Shown here one piece after another: positions 7,880 to 15,139 of a stretch of 20,509 bases of DNA. How positions within the stretch are numbered: position 1 is the stretch's first letter; the number at the start of each line of letters is the position of its first letter. A model generated the notes under the pieces. That model had not been told where the DNA came from, did no database searches, and was given only the letters and a program-made list of their open reading frames with translations. A program made the translations under genes and the position numbers. This stretch comes from Bacillota bacterium. GTDB lineage: Bacteria; Bacillota; Clostridia; Acetivibrionales; JANLFN01. The stretch covers positions 1 to 20,509 of the forward strand of contig JAEWTV010000039.1 in the NCBI GenBank assembly GCA_023397675.1. Reading direction: 5' to 3'.

Positions 7880-9331
7880 ATGGAGAATAATACGGAAATT
7901 GTTTTCAAAATAGCCGAAGAAATCTCAGCCGCAGGTGGTACCGCTTATTTTGTAGGCGGCTGTGTACGGGATGCTCTTTTGGGAAAAGAGAATAAGGACA
8001 TTGATGTGGAAGTGCACGGTATTGACCTCACTGAACTGAAAGAAATACTCAGCCATTACGGGGTAGTGGATGAAGTGGGTAAAAGCTTCGGGGTACTTAT
8101 GATACATGGTGTTCCTATTGATTTTGCTCTTCCGAGAAAAGAAATACTTGCAAAGATAAATGAAGAAAATGAAGTTATAATTCCATGTTCATATAATAAG
8201 AGTGATCTGGAACTGATTGCATCGACTTACCCAGGCTACAGGGTTACTGTAAATCCAGATCAGGATTTTTATCATACTGATTTTATAGTTATTCCGGACC
8301 CGTTTATGCCATTGGAACAAGCCTCAAAAAGAAGAGATTTTACAATAAATTCCCTTATGAAAAATATTCTGACAGGGGAAATCGAGGATTGCTGGGGAGG
8401 TATCGAGGATCTTGAAAAAGGGGTAATAAGGCATATTTGTGCCGAAACCTTTATTGAAGATTCCTTAAGAGTTTTAAGGGCATGCCAGTTTGCAGCGAGA
8501 TTTGAATTTTCTATTGCTCCCGAGACCTTGGAATTATGTAGGAAAATAGATTTGACCAACCTGCCAAGAGAAAGGATTTATTCAGAAATTATAAAAGCAT
8601 TAATTAAAGGAGAAAAACCATCTATCGCATTTAAAGCAATGCGTGATATGGGCGTGATCAAGCAGCTGTTTCCTGAACTTGAGGCTTTGATAGGGTGCCC
8701 CCAAAACCCCAAATATCACCCCGAGGGTGATGTGTGGAATCATACCATGCTTGTTATAGACGGTGCGGCAAAGCTGAGAGAAAAATCAATAAATCCTGAG
8801 GTTTTCATGCTGGCTGCTTTATTGCATGATACGGGTAAACCTCCTTGTACTGTAATTGTTAACAGAAAAATTACTTCTTATAATCACCAGAATGTGGGTG
8901 TATCTACAGCATCGGAGTTTCTGAAAAGGCTTACAAATGATAAGAAACTCACCGAAGGTGTCTGCAAAATTGTTAAAAACCATATGAGACCTTTGGACTT
9001 GTATCCTGATGCTTCAAATAAGGCAATCAGAAGGCTTTCGGTGGAAGTTGATATAAATGAGATTTTACTTATGGCACAGGCAGATTCAATGGGAAAAGGC
9101 TCTGATTCCGACTATTTTGCAAAAATACGCTCATGGTTTGATACAAAAATTATCGAAGCTGGGGCAGACAAGCAGATAAAGCCGTTGGTTACGGGAGCGG
9201 ACTTAATAAATCTTGGAATGAAGCCGGGTAGGGAATTCAAATGCATACTGTCAAGAGCTTTTGATGAGCAGCTTGAAGGTAAAAGAAGGGAAGAACTGAT
9301 TGAAACAATTGAACAAGAATTAACCAGATAA
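7880..9331 (+). CDS. cca: tRNA nucleotidyltransferase with HD domain (CCA-adding type)
   Basis: A 483-residue class II nucleotidyltransferase expected to add or repair the 3' CCA end of tRNAs. The polymerase head has GGCVRDALLG (26-35), the metal-binding DID (40-42), and RRDFTINSL (151-159). The RNA-binding middle follows (about 170-270), then an HD phosphohydrolase domain with WNHT (His288) and LLHDTGK (His316-Asp317). Between DFALPRKE (81-88) and RRDFT there are about 60 residues, roughly 35-40 more than I expect for the family, suggesting an insertion at about 89-128. I place the start at ATG 7880, with AGGA 9 nt upstream; ATG 7835 directly abuts the terminator T-run and ATG 7871 overlaps the ribosome site. 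A poly(A) polymerase or A-adding role cannot be excluded. Confidence 0.88.
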   Translation: MENNTEIVFKIAEEISAAGGTAYFVGGCVRDALLGKENKDIDVEVHGIDLTELKEILSHYGVVDEVGKSFGVLMIHGVPIDFALPRKEILAKINEENEVIIPCSYNKSDLELIASTYPGYRVTVNPDQDFYHTDFIVIPDPFMPLEQASKRRDFTINSLMKNILTGEIEDCWGGIEDLEKGVIRHICAETFIEDSLRVLRACQFAARFEFSIAPETLELCRKIDLTNLPRERIYSEIIKALIKGEKPSIAFKAMRDMGVIKQLFPELEALIGCPQNPKYHPEGDVWNHTMLVIDGAAKLREKSINPEVFMLAALLHDTGKPPCTVIVNRKITSYNHQNVGVSTASEFLKRLTNDKKLTEGVCKIVKNHMRPLDLYPDASNKAIRRLSVEVDINEILLMAQADSMGKGSDSDYFAKIRSWFDTKIIEAGADKQIKPLVTGADLINLGMKPGREFKCILSRAFDEQLEGKRREELIETIEQELTR

Positions 9332-9345
9332 TTGTTTTCTATACA

Positions 9346-9372
9346 TTGACTTATTTATTTATGTAATATAAC
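9346..9372 (+). promoter_or_regulatory. Candidate promoter of the lgt-DUF1638 operon
   Basis: TTGACT (9346-9351) and TATAAC (9367-9372) each match sigma-A elements at 5/6, but the spacer is only 15 bp; TAACAT (9369-9374) would give 17 bp with a poorer match. The position, about 40 bp before the GTG start, is right. Confidence 0.5.
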
Positions 9373-9410
9373 ATTTTTTCAAAAGCAGTAGGATTATCGG
9401 GGGTGTAACA

Positions 9411-10184
9411 GTGTATCCACAGTTATTTAAAATTGGGCCGATTAACATTAACAGCTACGGGCTAATGATTGCAATTGGCTTTGTATTTGCAGTAGTAATG
9501 GCCAGATACAGGGCTAAGAGACGTGATTTGAATGCAGACAGCATTTTTAGTCTGGGAATCCTGTGTATAGTTGGAGGTTTTGTTGGGGCAAAGTTATTAT
9601 ACATTGTCGTGGAAATTAAAACGATTTTAAAAGATCCCTCAGTATTGCTTAATCTATCGGATGGTTTTGTTGTTTTTGGTGGAATAATAGGGGGAGTCAT
9701 AACAGGCTACATATATTGCAGAATAAAGAAAATTGACTTTATTTCCTATTTTGATTTGGCGGCACCATCCATTGCCCTGGCTCAAGGGTTTGGAAGGATA
9801 GGCTGTTTTCTTGCAGGCTGCTGTTATGGACGGGAGACAGATTGGTCTTTAGGAGTTGTCTTTACTAATAGTCATATTGCACCTCATGATGTAAGATTAA
9901 TTCCGACCCAGATTTTTTCAAGTGTTGGAGACTTCTTGATTACAGCAGTACTTTTAATATTTGCAAAGAGAAAAAGAAATTCGGGTAAGGTTGCAGGCCT
10001 TTACTTAGTACTTTATAGTATCGGAAGATTTATTATTGAGATATTCAGAAATGATCCGAGGGGGAGTGTTGGGAGCTTATCGACATCACAGCTCATTTCC
10101 ATATTCACATTGCTTTTAGGACTTGTGATTTATAATTATGGAAAACTAAGTACGAAGTTTTTTAATAAACAAAAAAGCTGTTAA
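9411..10184 (+). CDS. lgt: Prolipoprotein diacylglyceryl transferase, divergent form
   Basis: A 257-residue polytopic membrane protein of the Lgt family, which transfers diacylglycerol from phosphatidylglycerol to the lipobox cysteine of prolipoproteins. Family landmarks are the N-terminal INSYGLM (13-19), the glycine-rich VVFGGIIGG (87-95), GRIGCFLAGCCYG (128-140), and Y202-x3-R206-x3-E210 (YSIGRFIIE), which matches Tyr235/Arg239/Glu243 of the E. coli enzyme as I remember it. Two positions differ: Phe89 stands where the E. coli enzyme has His103, and Cys132 where it has Asn146. Forms with GRIGCF...CCYG are, from memory, common in clostridia and annotated as Lgt, but activity is not guaranteed. 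GTG start with a G-rich ribosome site (GGGGGTG) 5 nt upstream. DUF1638 follows after 30 nt. Confidence 0.85.
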   Translation: MYPQLFKIGPININSYGLMIAIGFVFAVVMARYRAKRRDLNADSIFSLGILCIVGGFVGAKLLYIVVEIKTILKDPSVLLNLSDGFVVFGGIIGGVITGYIYCRIKKIDFISYFDLAAPSIALAQGFGRIGCFLAGCCYGRETDWSLGVVFTNSHIAPHDVRLIPTQIFSSVGDFLITAVLLIFAKRKRNSGKVAGLYLVLYSIGRFIIEIFRNDPRGSVGSLSTSQLISIFTLLLGLVIYNYGKLSTKFFNKQKSC

Positions 10185-10214
10185 GTCTAATAGAAACAGG
10201 AGTGGAAGGTCTGA

Positions 10215-10958
10215 ATGAAATTCAAGCTGATATGCTGTGAGGTATTGATGAGGGAAGCTTGCAGATTAATTGCAGATTGTCCCCATACCATAGATCCTGA
10301 GTTTACGCCCAAGGGTGCACATGAGGATTCTTTAAAACTGCATGACATAATTCAGGCAGCTGTTGACAATGCTTCGAAAAAAAATGAATATGATGCTATC
10401 CTGCTTGGCTTCGGACTATGTGGAAATGCATTGGTGGATGTGGCTTCGTCGGGTATCCCCCTTGTAATTCCACGCGCTCATGATTGCTGTACAATTTTTC
10501 TTGGTTCAAGGGAACTGTTCAAACAGTACTTTAGCGATAATCCCAGTATGGAGTGGAGCTCCGCCAGTTATATGGAAAGGGGCGATTCATATATACGCGA
10601 AGGTTCTGTAGGTAAAATGATGGGGCTTGATAAATCCTATGAACAGCTTGAAGCTGAATATGGAAGTGAAAATGCTACATTTATATGGGAAACGCTGCAT
10701 CCCGAACAGCATTCTTCTGAAATGATTTATATAAATATACCCGGAACCGAAAATTTAAGATATCTGGAAAAGTTTAATACTCTTGCTTGCGAAACAAACC
10801 GGTCCATCAAGTTGATAAATGGCGATATGAGGCTTTTAAAGGGTTTACTCTATGGTGATTGGAACTCCAAGGAGTACCTGATAATCAATAACAGGGAAAA
10901 AATTAAGGGGGTTTATGATTACGATGAGGTAATCGCCGTTGATACTTCAAACAGTTGA
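10215..10958 (+). CDS. DUF1638 family protein
   Basis: A 247-residue soluble protein that I recognise as DUF1638. Conserved features are two N-terminal cysteines (C7, C8), LGFGLCGNAL (64-73, Cys69), and IPRAHDCCTIFLGS (85-98, with His89, Asp90, Cys91). The Cys and His/Asp clusters suggest a metal or corrinoid-related site, but that is inference. In methanogens and acetogens such genes are often near corrinoid methyltransferases; none is seen here. The ATG at 10215 follows AGGAG/GGAAGG, 30 nt after lgt, so the two are probably co-transcribed. The 3' end lies in an inverted repeat and the next gene is convergent. Confidence 0.85.
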   Translation: MKFKLICCEVLMREACRLIADCPHTIDPEFTPKGAHEDSLKLHDIIQAAVDNASKKNEYDAILLGFGLCGNALVDVASSGIPLVIPRAHDCCTIFLGSRELFKQYFSDNPSMEWSSASYMERGDSYIREGSVGKMMGLDKSYEQLEAEYGSENATFIWETLHPEQHSSEMIYINIPGTENLRYLEKFNTLACETNRSIKLINGDMRLLKGLLYGDWNSKEYLIINNREKIKGVYDYDEVIAVDTSNS

Positions 10959-10990
10959 AAGCCTGACAAGAATCTTCCAACTGTCTGAAG
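10945..10990. terminator. Inverted repeat between convergent genes, possible terminator
   Basis: CTTCAAACAGTTG (10945-10957) and CAACTGTCTGAAG (10978-10990) form 13-nt arms with one mismatch and a 20-nt loop. The left arm overlaps the end of the DUF1638 gene. No T-run follows on either strand, so termination is uncertain. Confidence 0.35.
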
Positions 10991-11001
10991 CATTACAAAA
11001 T

Positions 11002-12471
11002 CTATTCTATTTCGGCCTTATAGGTGAAGGCTGCTCCGTCGGCTGTCTTATCGGTATTAGAAGATACAAGACATACTTCTTCGTATATATTTCCAAAGGA
11101 TTCGCAGGAATATCTAGCTGCCTTGCCTTCATCATAATCCAAATCTATAACTTCGTAGGATGTACTTCCTCTTTTTCTTCTTACGGCTTTAAGACCGAAT
11201 CTTGCGTCACCATTGGCTTCTATTGATATTTTTAGTGTCTTTCCGTAAAACCCAGGCCTGAACAGCTGATAACTGGAGGAAAGGTGACTCAGTTTATCGG
11301 TACTGTATTCATAGGGAAACTTTTCGGCAATGCTCTTGATTGAGGCATGGATTTTCCATAGATAACCTTCTTTATAGAATTGAGCAGGATTGAGGTTATA
11401 CGCCATAAACCTGCTGTATACTGTTCCAAGGTCCTCTTCCTTATAAAGAGTTTTAATGGTACTGTCTATTGCATTGACACTATTCCTGTATTTGGTTGCC
11501 TGAGTATCCCATATACGTTTTATTGTTGCATACCCGCCCCAGTTTTCAGATAAATATTTTACAAAAATAACCCCGCTGTAGCTGCTTTCGTCCAAAGGTC
11601 TGTCAGGTGCCGACATAATTCTGTCAAGATATTGGATGTAATCGTTTACACCGTCATAAATCTCGTCTTCATTCCAGGTTGCAGATGCTTCCTTCCACCA
11701 GGTATCGGCATCAACGTTGTAGGTGTTTTGAACAGCATGGAAAAATTCATGTGCCACTGTAACCCTCATACAGTCAAGAGGAGGTTCTCGGAAGCCTTTT
11801 TCATTTGAATAGCTGTTGTCTATGCTTATTTTACTGGAAGAAGTTTTGGGACCATTTCTTTGATTAAAATAGCTGACAGGAAAAGTTATACCGTATTTTC
11901 CACTGAGGTCATACACATTAACATCCATATACTTTTTCCCGGAGTCCAAAACAGGAGCTCTGAAGCCTCTTTCAGAACAGGTGATTTGTTTTACATTATC
12001 AAAGGATTCACCAATGGCTTCAATATAGTCGGGTATACCGTTACGGTTCATGTCGTATTCTGAGACTGCATGCTCTCCTCTTAATGTATAGTGAATCTTA
12101 AAGAAACCGCCTGGACTCATATATTCCTTATCCAAAGAAGGAATGGCAGTAGATAGGTATGTTCGCGCTTGTTCAACCACATCTCTTCTTGCATCTCTTT
12201 TTCGGACGTATCTGTTTATTTCCTCAACAATTGAGGTACCGCTTTTAATTGGAGCAAGGTTTGTGTATTCGTTGGGCAGCCTGTTCTTGTCAAACATTGA
12301 ATATAAATATAAAAGTATTCTATTATGCTCGTCAATTGTCCCGCCTCTGTAATTACTTGCTATAAGATCTTCAGGGGAAAGGGGTGCAACCTTTGGCGCC
12401 GGGCTTTTTTGTATCTGGCTACTTGTAAATGTCTGATTATTTACATAAGGATAATAATACTTCCATCTCAT
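11002..12471 (-). CDS. Predicted zinc metalloprotease (HEFFH), no signal peptide seen
   Basis: A 489-residue protein with the zinc-peptidase motif AHEFFHAVQN (240-249; His241, Glu242, His245) and a downstream WWKEAS (258-263) whose Glu261 fits the third ligand of a gluzincin-type site. It resembles the poorly characterised MXAN_6640-type putative metalloproteases. DMNRNGIPDYIE (140-151) has the D-x-N-x-N-G-x-x-D-x-x-E spacing of an EF-hand/dockerin-like calcium loop, typical of extracellular proteins. The C-terminal part (about 400-489) looks beta-rich. I start at ATG 12471 (MRWKYYYPY), 8 nt after GGAGG (minus strand, 12484-12480); an upstream ATG at 12504 lacks a ribosome site and would put this one inside the frame. 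Neither start gives a hydrophobic signal sequence. Function is inferred only from the motif. Confidence 0.8.
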   Translation of the reverse strand: MRWKYYYPYVNNQTFTSSQIQKSPAPKVAPLSPEDLIASNYRGGTIDEHNRILLYLYSMFDKNRLPNEYTNLAPIKSGTSIVEEINRYVRKRDARRDVVEQARTYLSTAIPSLDKEYMSPGGFFKIHYTLRGEHAVSEYDMNRNGIPDYIEAIGESFDNVKQITCSERGFRAPVLDSGKKYMDVNVYDLSGKYGITFPVSYFNQRNGPKTSSSKISIDNSYSNEKGFREPPLDCMRVTVAHEFFHAVQNTYNVDADTWWKEASATWNEDEIYDGVNDYIQYLDRIMSAPDRPLDESSYSGVIFVKYLSENWGGYATIKRIWDTQATKYRNSVNAIDSTIKTLYKEEDLGTVYSRFMAYNLNPAQFYKEGYLWKIHASIKSIAEKFPYEYSTDKLSHLSSSYQLFRPGFYGKTLKISIEANGDARFGLKAVRRKRGSTSYEVIDLDYDEGKAARYSCESFGNIYEEVCLVSSNTDKTADGAAFTYKAEIE

Positions 12472-12572
12472 TATCATTTCCTCCGGAATAAAAGATACTG
12501 CCATAAAACTGGTATTACATAATATGACCTTTGACAGAACTATGTTACCTAAACATCAAGCTCTCACAAGAG

Positions 12573-12612
12573 TAAAATAAAAGACCCTGCAAAATTTGCA
12601 AGGCCTTGGTCT
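12573..12612 (-). terminator. Terminator of the DUF1015 gene
   Basis: Reading the minus strand from 12612, AGAC, CC and TGCAAA pair with TTTGCA, GG and GTCT in an interrupted stem, followed by TTTTATTTTA. It lies just downstream of the DUF1015 stop and upstream of the metalloprotease gene, so these two minus-strand genes are probably separate transcripts. I see no convincing metalloprotease promoter in the rest of the gap (12505-12570). Confidence 0.7.
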
Positions 12613-12628
12613 ATATCCGATCCGTTAA

Positions 12629-13975
12629 TTATTTAATTATTTTTCTGCACTCCAGATAATATCTTTTTTCTTCTGCTTCACCCATTGAAAAGGTCTTTCT
12701 TGGAAGTGCACCTTCCATAATTACAGTTTTAAACAAGTCCTCTTTTTTCATTGAAGGAAGAAGAAAACCAATGCAGCCTGGTTTGGAAGCAAGTGAAACA
12801 ACTGTTTCATCACCATGAATATAATCAATTTTTACTTCTGGGTTATTATTTACATAATTATCTAGATAAGCCTGAAGAGTTCCAACCTCCAAGGTTAACT
12901 CAGGGTCTTCCACAATAATTATACCCTGCCCTTCAGATGTTACATAAGGTATTACATGTCTGTTTGAAAGCTTGTTCAGTTCTTTGGCTTCAGACATTAA
13001 GGAATTAACGTCCACAACCTGTTTAATTGAGACCTTCGCTCCATAATAATCCTGAATTTTCTTCAACAAATCGTCGGGTGAAACATTAAACACTACTCTG
13101 TGTATCGGCTCAAATTGGAGTCCTTCGTCATGGACATTGACAAGCTCTACAAGTGCAAACCTTGCAGGGTGGTCTTCCATTTCGTTTTGCGGCAAAGTTT
13201 TCTTTATATTTTCCCAATGACCTTTAGCAGCAGCAAGCGAATGGTTGCCGTCACCAACAGCAAATAAAAGTACACCCTTATCACTGCCTGCTTTGTATTT
13301 AGCTTCAAAATCGGAAGGCGATGCCAATTTGCCAAGAGCATCAATTATTCCTGAAATACTTCCGCTGTCACTTATTTTATAACCCTTTAAATGCCCGCCG
13401 TCCATCATCAATTCAAAGTCATATATTTTTTCAAACTGTGAAGTTTTTTCAGCTAATGGTTCAATAACAGTTCTTTGCCTGTCATCGATAAGTATCATTA
13501 TGTGCGGAAGCTCGACTGGAGCATTCTCTCTGATTTTAATTCTTGGAGGAAGTCTGTCTACAACTGTTTGCTCGGTTGCCCTTATAAGTGACTGAGAGCC
13601 TTTGTTATAGTCATACTTTTCAAGATCAACTGCGATAATAAGTCCCTTCCTTGATTTAGTATGTGAGGTGGCTCTGTCTACCAGTACAAAGAACGAACCA
13701 TCATTACACAGAATATCATCTGTAAAATATTCCTTCATTTTGTTATTGATTGCGTTGATTTTTTCTTGCTTGTCTATTTTTTCAAGATATACCTCAGGGA
13801 AAATCATATGGAGTGTTGAAGGCTCGTTTCCAACAAGTTCTTCAACCTTTTTCCAGTATTCAGGCTGTGAAGTATATTGGTCACATGCAACAACCGACCA
13901 CTTGTTAAGATTTGCTTTTTTACAAGGCAGTAATATTTCAGGTATGCAAACACCTACATCTTTGGCACAATTCAT
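12629..13975 (-). CDS. DUF1015 family protein
   Basis: A 448-residue soluble protein of the DUF1015 family. Recognisable conserved stretches are VACDQYTSQPEYW (29-41), RATEQT (132-137), the hallmark AVGDGNHSLAAAKGHWE (239-255), and a C-terminal PRKTFSMGEAEEKRYYLE stretch. The GDGNHS motif suggests a catalytic or ligand-binding loop, but I know of no established reaction. In clostridial genomes such genes are often near serA/serC (from memory); that neighbourhood is absent here. ATG at 13975 is preceded by AAGGGG with a fairly long spacing. It has its own promoter and terminator, so it is likely monocistronic. Confidence 0.88.
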   Translation of the reverse strand: MNCAKDVGVCIPEILLPCKKANLNKWSVVACDQYTSQPEYWKKVEELVGNEPSTLHMIFPEVYLEKIDKQEKINAINNKMKEYFTDDILCNDGSFFVLVDRATSHTKSRKGLIIAVDLEKYDYNKGSQSLIRATEQTVVDRLPPRIKIRENAPVELPHIMILIDDRQRTVIEPLAEKTSQFEKIYDFELMMDGGHLKGYKISDSGSISGIIDALGKLASPSDFEAKYKAGSDKGVLLFAVGDGNHSLAAAKGHWENIKKTLPQNEMEDHPARFALVELVNVHDEGLQFEPIHRVVFNVSPDDLLKKIQDYYGAKVSIKQVVDVNSLMSEAKELNKLSNRHVIPYVTSEGQGIIIVEDPELTLEVGTLQAYLDNYVNNNPEVKIDYIHGDETVVSLASKPGCIGFLLPSMKKEDLFKTVIMEGALPRKTFSMGEAEEKRYYLECRKIIK

Positions 13976-14035
13976 TTTGGATAACCCCTTTATAGATAAT
14001 TGATTATTATAATTAACTTCATCCTATATATTCAA

Positions 14036-14064
14036 ATTCTATATGAAATTAAAAATGCAGTCAA
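14036..14064 (-). promoter_or_regulatory. Sigma-A promoter of the DUF1015 gene
   Basis: On the minus strand TTGACT (14064-14059), a 17-bp spacer and TAGAAT (14041-14036) match consensus at 5/6 each, giving a leader of about 55 nt. The rest of the divergent gap 13976-14315 is AT-rich; apart from a short 4-5-bp hairpin at about 14093-14107, I see no further RNA gene, open frame with a ribosome site, or clear promoter for the PRC-barrel gene. Confidence 0.7.
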
Positions 14065-14315
14065 ACCACATATTTACATGTATATCTACTGCTGCTTCGG
14101 CAGACTTTATTTACTGTATACTTAATTGTAGAAAAAATAATGCATGTTTTCCATGAATTATTTATTTTATTTATGAAATACTATAAATATCGCAAACAGT
14201 ATAACACAATTTGAAAGTAATTATTTAAGAATGGCTCACTTTGTAGCATAGTACGGCTTAATAAATGAAGTATATCTGTAACAAGCATTTGAAGATTTTT
14301 AAGTAGGAGAAGCCG

Positions 14316-14843
14316 ATGGAAAAGTACAGTGAGATAATTGGATTGCCTGTTATATGTGCCAGCGGAGGAAAAAACATCGGTATTGTCAAAGATATCCTTT
14401 TCTGCCCTGAATCAAAAGAGGTTAAAGCACTGCTGCTTGAACAGAAAGGGTTCAGGGTTAAAAAAAGAATAATTCTGATAAAAGACGTAATAAACATGGG
14501 CCGTGATGCAGTCATGGTTGAAGACAGTAAGTGTATAGTGGAAATGTCTAAAGCAGAAAAAACCGGTGAACTGGGTAAACGTGGTCTCGTAAGAGGCTTG
14601 AATGTTTTTTCCCGCGAAGGGAATAATATCGGAGCAGTTGAGGATATTATTTTTGATTCTACAACTGGCCATATTGAAGGATTGGAAATAACAGACGGCA
14701 TTTTTCAGGATATTATTAATGGCCGTAAAATTGTTCCAGTAATAGGCAGAGTTGAATTCGGAAGTGAAAACATAATTCTTGATAAGGAAGCTATTGAAGA
14801 AATTATGGAGACGGGCGGCGGAATAAAAAAACTGCTTGACTAA
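14316..14843 (+). CDS. PRC-barrel protein, two domains
   Basis: A 175-residue soluble protein with two PRC-barrel domains. The first (about 3-72) begins SEIIGLPVICASGGKNIG and the second (about 90-160) begins LVRGLNVFSREGNNIG; both have the repeated pattern G-x-x-V-(3-4)-G-x-x-I-G-x-V-x-D-I-x-F of this fold. PRC barrels occur in the ribosome-maturation factor RimM and in photosynthetic reaction-centre H subunits; free-standing clostridial members have unknown roles, perhaps in sporulation or envelope biology. ATG 14316 follows AGGAGA. The 59-residue glycine-zipper gene starts 32 nt downstream, so they are probably co-transcribed and may act together. Confidence 0.88.
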   Translation: MEKYSEIIGLPVICASGGKNIGIVKDILFCPESKEVKALLLEQKGFRVKKRIILIKDVINMGRDAVMVEDSKCIVEMSKAEKTGELGKRGLVRGLNVFSREGNNIGAVEDIIFDSTTGHIEGLEITDGIFQDIINGRKIVPVIGRVEFGSENIILDKEAIEEIMETGGGIKKLLD

Positions 14844-14875
14844 AAAATAATATTATTAATAAAAGGAGAGATTGT

Positions 14876-15055
14876 ATGCATAGTGGTTTTACTAGAGGAT
14901 TGATAATCGGAAGTGTTGTTGGAGCTGCAATAGGGACAATGGTAAGCCCGCAGGTAATTAACAACAAGACAAGGAAAAAAATGATGAGAACAGGAAAACA
15001 TCTAATGAGACGATCAAGCCATATGCTTGGAGATGTAATTGATGTTTTCAGATAA
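14876..15055 (+). CDS. Small glycine-zipper membrane protein, YtxH-like (59 aa)
   Basis: A 59-residue protein starting MHSGFTRGLIIGSVVGAAIG. Residues 8-24 form a single hydrophobic segment with a glycine-zipper spacing (G8, G12, G16, G20), followed by a strongly basic region (KTRKKMMRTGKHLMRR, 31-46) and an amphipathic end. This is the layout of YtxH-like small proteins, which are thought to associate with the membrane; the family assignment is tentative. ATG 14876 follows AAAAGGAGAG. It sits between the PRC-barrel gene and a very strong terminator, so it is the last gene of that operon. Confidence 0.8.
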   Translation: MHSGFTRGLIIGSVVGAAIGTMVSPQVINNKTRKKMMRTGKHLMRRSSHMLGDVIDVFR

Positions 15056-15067
15056 TCCCTTATATCT

Positions 15068-15095
15068 AAAAAGACTGGAGCAATCCAGTCTTTTT
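15068..15095 (+). terminator. Strong Rho-independent terminator
   Basis: A perfect 12-bp stem, AAAAAGACTGGA (15068-15079) with TCCAGTCTTTTT (15084-15095), closed by a GCAA tetraloop of the stable GNRA class and ending in a T-run. It closes the PRC-barrel/glycine-zipper operon 12 nt after the last stop. Because the stem is symmetrical it could also act on the minus strand. Confidence 0.95.
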
Positions 15096-15139
15096 CATTA
15101 GGTGTTTACATTAACTATGTTTTATTAAGGATGAAGCAA

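Noticed and set aside
14093..14115. The CTGCTGCTTCGGCAG hairpin as a terminator.
   Set aside because: The stem is only 4-5 bp, the T-rich tail is interrupted, and no plus-strand gene ends just upstream.
14258..14701. A 147-codon minus-strand frame overlapping the PRC-barrel gene.
   Set aside because: The plus-strand gene has a ribosome site and two recognisable domains; the antisense frame has neither.
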